Shown: one piece after another, positions 8,275 to 12,969 of the stretch
Layout of the letters: each line of letters begins with the position of its first letter
Position numbering within the stretch: the first letter of the stretch is position 1
Source of the DNA: Ochromonadaceae sp. CCMP2298
Lineage: Eukaryota; Sar; Synurophyceae; Ochromonadales; Ochromonadaceae
Reading direction: 5' to 3'
Assembly: GCA_026770595.1 (NCBI GenBank)
Contig: MU634357.1
Coordinates: 1-12,969, forward strand
DNA: 12,969 nt
Notes under the pieces: model-generated
Database searches by the model: none
What the model saw: the letters and a program-made list of their open reading frames with translations, nothing else
Told to the model about the DNA's origin: nothing
Made by a program: the position numbers and the translations under genes

Positions 8275-8589
8275 ACTCAGCAGATGATTGTGTGGAGCGA
8301 ATGGTCTGAAAGCGCAGGGGGTCTCAATAATATGACTGAGTTGCGATTAATTATTTTGCCATGTTTTATGTAATTTTCCTCTTGGAAACCCAAAGATTTT
8401 GACGGTTTTTGATCCAATATTTAGGTCAAACAAATCAAAAACCCTCCTCCTAACTCACATTAACCTTGGACACTAACAGTAACATGAATGGCAACCCACA
8501 CAGTGAATCTCTGTTCGCGAGAGAACTAAACAGCTGAAGTGTCGGCAAGAGAATAGGAACCTCGTGTATCTGTGCCTGGACATAGTGTA
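8275..8589. other. Intergenic region between the SET gene and the zinc-finger gene
   Basis: This contains the promoter side of the SET gene (start at 8274, reading left) and the 3' region of the zinc-finger gene (stop at 8621). It is AT-rich at 8330-8450. A perfect 10-bp inverted repeat, GGTTTTTGAT (8404-8413) and ATCAAAAACC (8434-8443), has a 20-bp loop. The frame of the zinc-finger gene stays open past its stop as far as a TAG at 8450-8452 (56 codons). No separate gene is seen. Confidence 0.45.
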
Positions 8590-8760
8590 CCTGTGCCTCA
8601 ACCAGGGACTCGGCCTGTGCCTAGACCTGTGCCTCAACCAGGGCCTCAACCTGTGCCTCGACCTGGGGGGGGGGAACCTGGGCCTCAACCTGGGCCTCAA
8701 CCTGGGCCTCGACCTGTGCCTCAACCTGGGAATCGACCTGGGCCTCGACCTGGGCCTGCG
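8590..8760. repeat. 12-bp minisatellite (14 units) covering the C-terminal codons of the zinc-finger gene
   Basis: Fourteen head-to-tail units of consensus CCTGKGCCTCRA on the + strand; 13 are 12 bp and one (8662-8676) is 15 bp with a run of ten G. More degenerate units extend left to about 8569. On the - strand the array encodes a repeated four-residue Ala-Gln-Val-Glu unit. Because 12 and 15 are multiples of three, units can be gained or lost without frameshift. The TAG stop of the gene (8621-8623) lies inside the third unit. Confidence 0.9.
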
Positions 8761-9977
8761 CGATCATGCCTAAGTCGACGGCCTCCAGAGCCATATGCGC
8801 GGCACGCAGCTCGAGTGCCTTCTGGTGGTAGCCGGAGCGCTCGTGGTCCGCTGGAGTGGTGGTGGTGGTGGTGGTGACAGTACAGAGACCGGATGGAGCA
8901 GACAAAGAGTTAGAAACGAAACGGTGGCCATATGTGACAAACCGTCTACTCAGCGCGGAGAACATATGATCACAACTCACCCAGCACTGCGGACTCGAAC
9001 TTGCGCGGCTTCAGCGAGGACCAGGGAGACTCCGACAGGTGCTCCAGGCAGTACGTGCACTGCACCCTGCGGTACTTCTTCTTCGTGCCGGGCGGCAGGC
9101 CAGTGTCCGCCTGCTGCTTGTCGGAGTAGCAGAGCTGACCTTCGAAGTGCAGCCAGTCAGGTCGCGCATGCCCTTTTGTGCCGTAGAGGCGACCGTGCGC
9201 GTCCATCGCCGCCGCGCTTACCTCCTGGGGCCACTTTTTTGCCACCCGTATGGAGGAAGATGTAGAATCACCCGTGCCTTCAGGCACAGATGCGGCGGCC
9301 GGTGCATCCCCCGCCTCCCCCACGCCCTCCTTGTACCCCCCCACGCCACTGGACAGCCCCAGCTTCCTGTGCGCAGTCTCGGACTTCATGTGGTGCGAGG
9401 ACTGGCTGTGGTCCACCAGCGTCTGCAACTCGAACTTCCTAGGCCACAGCTGGGCCCAGGGGGTGGCTGCGTTGAAGGCGGCGCAGTCCAGGCAGTGCAT
9501 GCGGCGGTATTTTTTCTTCACGCCGGTGAGGTCCGCGCCGCTTTGCATCTGCTTCTCCGAGTGGCAGGTGGGGCCTGAGAATAGAGGAGAGGAGAGGAGA
9601 GGAGAGAAGAGTAAATTCAGGAAAGAGAAGTTGGACTATCCGCACTCGAAGATGGGGCTAATGAGAGTATTTCACGTACCTGTGAGCTCCAGCCACGGAA
9701 AGTGATTATTCTCCTTGTACTTCTTGCCTGCGAGGGGCAGCCCCGCCAGTGGGTTCTCTCCATCTTCTAGCATTGGCAGCGACTTTCTCTTGCGCCCGGT
9801 CTTCTTTTTCGCGATGGCGTCCTCCACTTCAGCAGCTACCGGGAGGGGCAGAGGCAGAGGCACACGCGCAGCGGATAGTGCGAGCCCTGGGAGCGCTACG
9901 GTTTCCTCCACCAGCCCTGGGAGCGCTCCGGTATGCATCCTCTGTAAATCCTCGTCGTCGCTTGAGCTGTCTGTCAT
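8621..9977 (-). CDS. Protein with two tandem TTF/BED-like zinc-finger modules, three exons
   Basis: I infer exons 9977-9680, 9574-8981 and 8850-8621 (GT-AG introns of 105 and 130 bp, phases match), giving 373 aa. The start is the first ATG in the open frame. The N-terminus is acidic (MTDSSSDDEDL), with a 15-bp DNA repeat giving ALPGL twice and a basic nuclear-signal-like KKKTGRKRK (58-66). Two modules follow, at about 95-164 and 240-309. They align over 70 residues without a gap and share 30 identities: WL-x3-G-x2-C, KKKYRR, C-x2-C, PW-x2-L, PRKFE, and L-x-DH-x5-H. The C-x2-C plus H-x5-H layout and the L-x2-H-x2-S-x2-H end resemble TTF/BED-type zinc fingers, which bind DNA; this match is by eye. 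The C-terminus is an Ala-Gln-Val-Glu repeat from a minisatellite. Introns lie inside modules, and each splice restores module identity, which supports the model. The biological role is unknown. Confidence 0.72.
8857..8876. repeat. GGT/CAC trinucleotide run next to a 3' splice site
   Basis: A run of GGT units on the + strand (CAC on the coding strand) lies a few bases upstream of the CAG acceptor of intron 2 of the zinc-finger gene. It takes the place of part of the usual polypyrimidine tract. Confidence 0.7.
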
Positions 9978-10589
9978 TTCGACCCGCGTGTGCAGGAAAG
10001 GTGTAGAGGATGCTCTCGAAGACGAAGTGAGAGAGATAGAATTTTGTCCCGGTCGATTGTGCTTGGGATTGGGATGCTCTTGGGATGGCCCGATTGATTG
10101 TGCCCATGCTCTGCTGGCTGTCCCTGCTGCGTCCCGGCTGCTCCCTTTTCCCGCGACGGGGCTTTCGCACGAAACGTATGGCCAAAAATTAACGCGTCCC
10201 AAACGCTGTTGACCAGATAATTAGCAGAGGCTGACGCCAATTAATCAAAAATAGGAAGTGAGTCGTGCTTTTTGTCAAAATATCCATGATAAAAGTAAGT
10301 TTGATTAATTGACGTCAGCCTCTGGTAATTATCGGTCAACAGCGCATGGAGCAATAATCTAATAATGGCCATTGTTTATGTCAAATATTCACCCCAAACC
10401 GCTCAAAAACAGCATTGAAACTCACTGTAAACCTGGACAAATGATAAACACTGAATTTCTGACCTGCTCTCTGCTTGCTCGTTGTTGAGACCAAAGTGTC
10501 ATTGAGATCCCTTCCACACTTTCCCATCCCAGCATCGCCGAGAGAGATCCCATTGCCATCTCCCTGCCCGCTGTGCTCGCGCTGAAATT
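9978..10589. promoter_or_regulatory. Divergent promoter region between the zinc-finger gene and the SPRY gene
   Basis: The two genes are transcribed away from each other from 9977 (-) and 10590 (+), so this 612-bp gap holds both promoters and 5' leaders. Its middle is occupied by the 141-bp foldback element (10204-10344). The open frame of the zinc-finger gene extends left to a TTG at 10202 without another ATG. A 10-bp palindrome AATGGCCATT lies at 10364-10373. The core promoters themselves cannot be pinpointed. Confidence 0.5.
10204..10344. mobile_element. Foldback / MITE-like element with about 45-bp terminal inverted repeats
   Basis: The left arm (10204-10249, 46 nt, beginning CGCTGTTGACC) and the right arm (10300-10344, 45 nt, ending GGTCAACAGCG) are reverse complements except for two substitutions and one extra base in the left arm. 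They flank a 50-bp AT-rich spacer (10250-10299) with no coding capacity. The arms share the core CAGAGGCTGACG. The size, long inverted arms and AT-rich centre are typical of miniature inverted-repeat transposable elements. No target-site duplication is evident at the arm ends, so a foldback element, an old insertion, or a host palindrome acting as a bidirectional regulatory site all remain possible. Confidence 0.7.
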
Positions 10590-11177
10590 ATGGGCTGCTG
10601 TGCATCGACAAGCGGGGAGGATGACGTATTGCTGTCGAACGAGACGAGCGCGGCTGTCACCTGCAGAGCCGGTCTAAAAGGGGAGAATGTAACAGTCACT
10701 GAGGCTGCCGAGGGGGGGTCGTATGCTGTTAAGGGCTCGGGGACGCTGCTGGGCTCTTGCTGCCTGGACTGCGACACAGGCATGTGGGAGGTGAAGGTGG
10801 GCAAGAACCCGGAGGGCGTCCGCATTGGGATCAAAAAGCACAACGCGAAGACTAACCCAGGCAAGCTTTTCGAGCACCTGGACTCTGATGCAGACGCACG
10901 CTCTCCTGCGTGGTTTCTGGACGAGACGGAGCTGAAGGAGGGGGACGTGGTGGGCATTTACTGGGACCAGACCGACCTGCCAATGCTTACCTTCAGCGTC
11001 AATGGCGAACCGGCAAGGTTCTCAGTAACTAGAATACGCCCGGCGGTGGACATATATCCTGCCGTGAGTGTGCGTGAGGGCAGCAGCTGCGACATCATAC
11101 TGGACGGGACGCGCTTTCTGTTCCCGCCCAAGTCGAGCAAGTTCAAGATGATAATTTGCTCGTCGAGTCTCATATAG
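10590..11177 (+). CDS. SPRY-domain protein with predicted N-terminal myristoyl/palmitoyl anchor
   Basis: A single exon of 195 aa. SPRY (B30.2 core) domains are beta-sandwich protein-interaction modules found in RANBP9, Ash2L, SPSB and TRIM proteins; they are not enzymes. The SPRY-like region runs from about 45 to 180. It shows GSGTLLGSCCLDCDTGMWEV near its start, the typical GDVVGIYWD and MLTFSVNGE strands (118-140), and IYPAVSV (155-161). The protein begins MGCCASTS. Gly2 with Ser6 fits the N-myristoylation consensus (MGxxxS), and Cys3/Cys4 are likely palmitoylation sites, so it is probably tethered to the plasma membrane or an endomembrane. There is no other domain, transmembrane segment or signal peptide. 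The ATG at 10590 is required for this motif, which supports the start. The gene is divergent from the zinc-finger gene and convergent with glucokinase. Binding partner unknown. Confidence 0.82.
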   Translation: MGCCASTSGEDDVLLSNETSAAVTCRAGLKGENVTVTEAAEGGSYAVKGSGTLLGSCCLDCDTGMWEVKVGKNPEGVRIGIKKHNAKTNPGKLFEHLDSDADARSPAWFLDETELKEGDVVGIYWDQTDLPMLTFSVNGEPARFSVTRIRPAVDIYPAVSVREGSSCDIILDGTRFLFPPKSSKFKMIICSSSLI

Positions 11178-11322
11178 CATATAGCAGTATCTGAGTATAG
11201 TACCGTAACGACATAATACCGCGCCCCTGTTTCGCTCCCAACTTTGGCTTTTCTCTTACAAGTCGCTACAGGTGTATTCTGTGACATGCGGTTACTCCAT
11301 CCTCACTACTGGTCTATCCACA
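11178..11322. other. Short convergent 3' intergenic region
   Basis: Only 145 bp separate the SPRY stop (+) from the glucokinase stop (-), so the two 3' UTRs are either very short or overlap. A CATATAG direct duplication covers the SPRY stop codon and the bases just after it. No other feature is seen. Confidence 0.5.
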
Positions 11323-12650
11323 CTACTTCCGCAGCACCACGAAGGCGCCGATCAGCGCGCACGCACCGAGCAGCGACAGAACCATACTTGTGGAGACCCC
11401 GCCCCCACTGCCCCCCTTGCTCTTCTCCACCTCCTGCAGCAACCGCAGCGCCGTGTACTGCGCCCCCCTCTCCCCCAGGTTCTCCACCATCACGGCGTAG
11501 ATGGGCACGTGGCGCAGCAGCCCACTTACCCGCCCCTTGTCCAGCAGTGCCCCCATAAAGAGACCCTCAGAACCTGGGACGGTCCCCTGCACATAGGCGA
11601 TATTTTTGGGGGTCAGTCCGCCGGTCAGGTAGAGCCCCCCGAGTGGCAGCCACTTCAGCGCGGCCACGCCTGCCTCTGCGCCATAAGCGGCGGTGAAGAT
11701 CTGCATCGTGTGTGCGCAGAGCTTGCACCGCCCCGCTGAAGTGGCGATGATGCGCCCCTTCTCCGCGTCGCCAGCACTCACCACCGCCTCATGCACTGCG
11801 TCATTGGTCTCCTCAGGGAACTCCAGGGCCAGAAACTCATATATGTTGGCCAGACCTTGGCCCGACACCAGTCTTTCGATGGAAATGCGGTGCTTGGATT
11901 TGAACTTCTCAGAAAGGTACTGCAGCAGCTTGATCTCCAGGGCATTGCGGGGCGCGAACTCCGCATGCCCGCCCTCTGAGGGGTAGCACTCGTATCCGCT
12001 CCCGGTGGGGGTGAGGAAGCACTGGCCCAGGCCGGTGCCTGCGCCGATGCAGGCGATGGGGGCGTTGAGCTGCTTGGGCGCGGCCTGCAGCACGACGCAC
12101 TCCTTCTGCTCGTTAAGCGTCAGCAGCCCGTAGCCCATCGCCACGAAGTCGTTGATGATACGCACGCTCTGGAGACCCAGCTCCTGCGCGATGGTAGCGC
12201 CGTTGATGTCCCAGGAGGAGCGGTTGGTCAGCTGCGCGCAGTTCTTGTTCACGGGCCCAGCCACAGCCAAGCAGGCCGTGGTGGGGTTGCGCGGAGCATT
12301 GGCCTTCTGCAGGAAGAGCTTCAACACTTCCAGGAGCGATGCGTACTCCTCGTTGAAGAACTTCTCGTCGTAGATCAGCGTACCGGGGAGCCTGTGCAGA
12401 AGTAAGGTGGGGGTAAGATAAACGAAAGGGAGCGGGGCGGCGATGCTGGCTTACTCTTCGACTTGATCCAAGGCGAGGTCTTTGAAAGTGCCTGATGTGC
12501 TGACCTCATAGAGCCGCAGTCTCGTATTCGTGCCACCTATATCGGCACTCAAGAAGATCTGCGACGAGAGAGGGGAGGAGTTAGTTGAAGTGATTGGGAG
12601 AATCGAGCGGCAGTGTGAGGGTCAAGATTCCTCACTCATACCTCAGTCAT
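11323..12650 (-). CDS. GLK: Bacterial-type glucokinase with C-terminal membrane anchor, three exons
   Basis: Glucokinase uses ATP to make glucose 6-phosphate, entering glycolysis. My splice model is exons 12650-12642 (ATG ACT GAG only), 12558-12455 and 12391-11323, with GT-AG introns of 83 and 63 bp and matching phases, giving 393 aa. An in-frame TGA lies 18 bases upstream of the ATG. The fold is the ASKHA ATPase, bacterial Glk family: phosphate-1 motif ADIGGTNTRL (8-17), LTNRSSWDI (92-100), IINDFVAMGYG with likely catalytic Asp119 (116-126), GAGTGLG (154-160), SEGGHAEFAP (176-185; sugar-binding Glu177 and His180), IERLVSGQGL (209-218; Glu210) and a C-terminal VSGLL region. It is about 70 aa longer than bacterial Glk (about 320 aa). 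The excess is mainly a C-terminal Ser/Gly linker and a hydrophobic segment, about 374-391, ending LRK, a tail-anchor pattern. It is not a eukaryotic hexokinase. Confidence 0.9.
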
Positions 12651-12969
12651 TGCCGCCAGCAAACCTCAGGACTGGATCACGGGTGGGTGCTGCGTTTGAT
12701 CTTCCACGTTCGAAGACCATACGGTACCTTAGGACCACACCACCACCTCCAAGACCTCTTGTGGGAGGCCCAGTATTGGGGGATAAGATAACGCAGTCTC
12801 GGTTCCACCTCTCTATAAGCGGGCTGCACATCCTCCCCCAGGTGGGAGCAACGCTCCCAATTGAGTCAAAAACCCACTTTATCTATCATTTAGGGGAAAA
12901 CGGGACATTGAATTCCTAAAAGTTGCACGTGTTGATAAACACGGCATGCCACTACGCACTTGTTGTAAA
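12651..12969. other. Upstream region of the glucokinase gene; no gene seen
   Basis: This must hold the promoter and 5' leader of glucokinase (reading left). Open frames here have no recognisable protein features. A 7-bp inverted repeat with a 3-base loop, TGGGAGC-AAC-GCTCCCA, lies at 12843-12859. A shorter CCCA-GTAT-TGGG lies near 12770-12781. The last ~100 bp are AT-richer. No tRNA, snRNA or core promoter element could be supported. Confidence 0.4.

Noticed and set aside
8564-8877. Plus-strand frames encoding Leu-Gly or Pro-rich repeats over the minisatellite
   Set aside because: All frames of a 12-bp array are open and repetitive. Only the minus-strand frame continues the spliced zinc-finger module.
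9039-9578. Plus-strand 179-codon frame over exon 2 of the zinc-finger gene
   Set aside because: It is the shadow of the minus-strand exon, whose two modules show clear protein-level conservation.
12690-12730. tRNA-like B-box (GTTCGAAGACC)
   Set aside because: No matching A-box or cloverleaf pairing could be built around it.
12530-12919. 129-codon plus-strand frame at the window's right end
   Set aside because: It overlaps the conserved DIGGTN exon of glucokinase in antisense and has no recognisable features beyond it.
1-12969. Prokaryotic operon, phage or defence-island interpretation
   Set aside because: At least three genes need GT-AG splicing to yield conserved proteins, and gene orientations alternate.

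Overview
The window looks like nuclear DNA of a unicellular eukaryote. Several genes only make sense as spliced reading frames with GT-AG introns (63-173 bp, pyrimidine-rich near the 3' ends). Coding sequence is GC-rich with G/C-ending codons, while much of the intergenic DNA is visibly AT-rich. A bacterial-type glucokinase in a spliced gene, with the other genes being ordinary eukaryotic housekeeping families, suggests an algal or heterokont-like protist. That placement is inference; nothing here fixes the taxon.

Layout, left to right: (1) 1-562, AT-rich 5' DNA with a perfect tandem duplication of a 46-bp dyad-containing unit. (2) 563-2461 (+), a six-exon aminoalcohol (ethanolamine/choline) phosphotransferase. 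(3) 2772-6806 (+), an intronless MSH6 mismatch-repair gene with an N-terminal PCNA-binding motif. (4) 7171-8274 (-), a SET-domain protein convergent with MSH6. (5) 8621-9977 (-), a three-exon gene for a protein with two tandem copies of a gapless 70-residue Cys/His module that resembles TTF/BED-type zinc fingers; it ends inside a 12-bp minisatellite. (6) 10204-10344, a 141-bp foldback/MITE-like element in the divergent promoter region. (7) 10590-11177 (+), a small SPRY-domain protein with a likely N-terminal double lipid anchor. (8) 11323-12650 (-), a three-exon bacterial-type glucokinase with a C-terminal tail-anchor segment, convergent with the SPRY gene. (9) 12651-12969, the glucokinase upstream region, with no gene seen.

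The genes do not form a pathway: phospholipid synthesis, DNA repair, protein methylation, a putative DNA-binding protein, a membrane-tethered SPRY adaptor and glucose phosphorylation. No operon-like or defence-island organisation is visible. The least explained items are the duplicated zinc-finger-like protein, its stop codon inside a minisatellite, the foldback element next to it, and the membrane-anchored versions of glucokinase and the SPRY protein.
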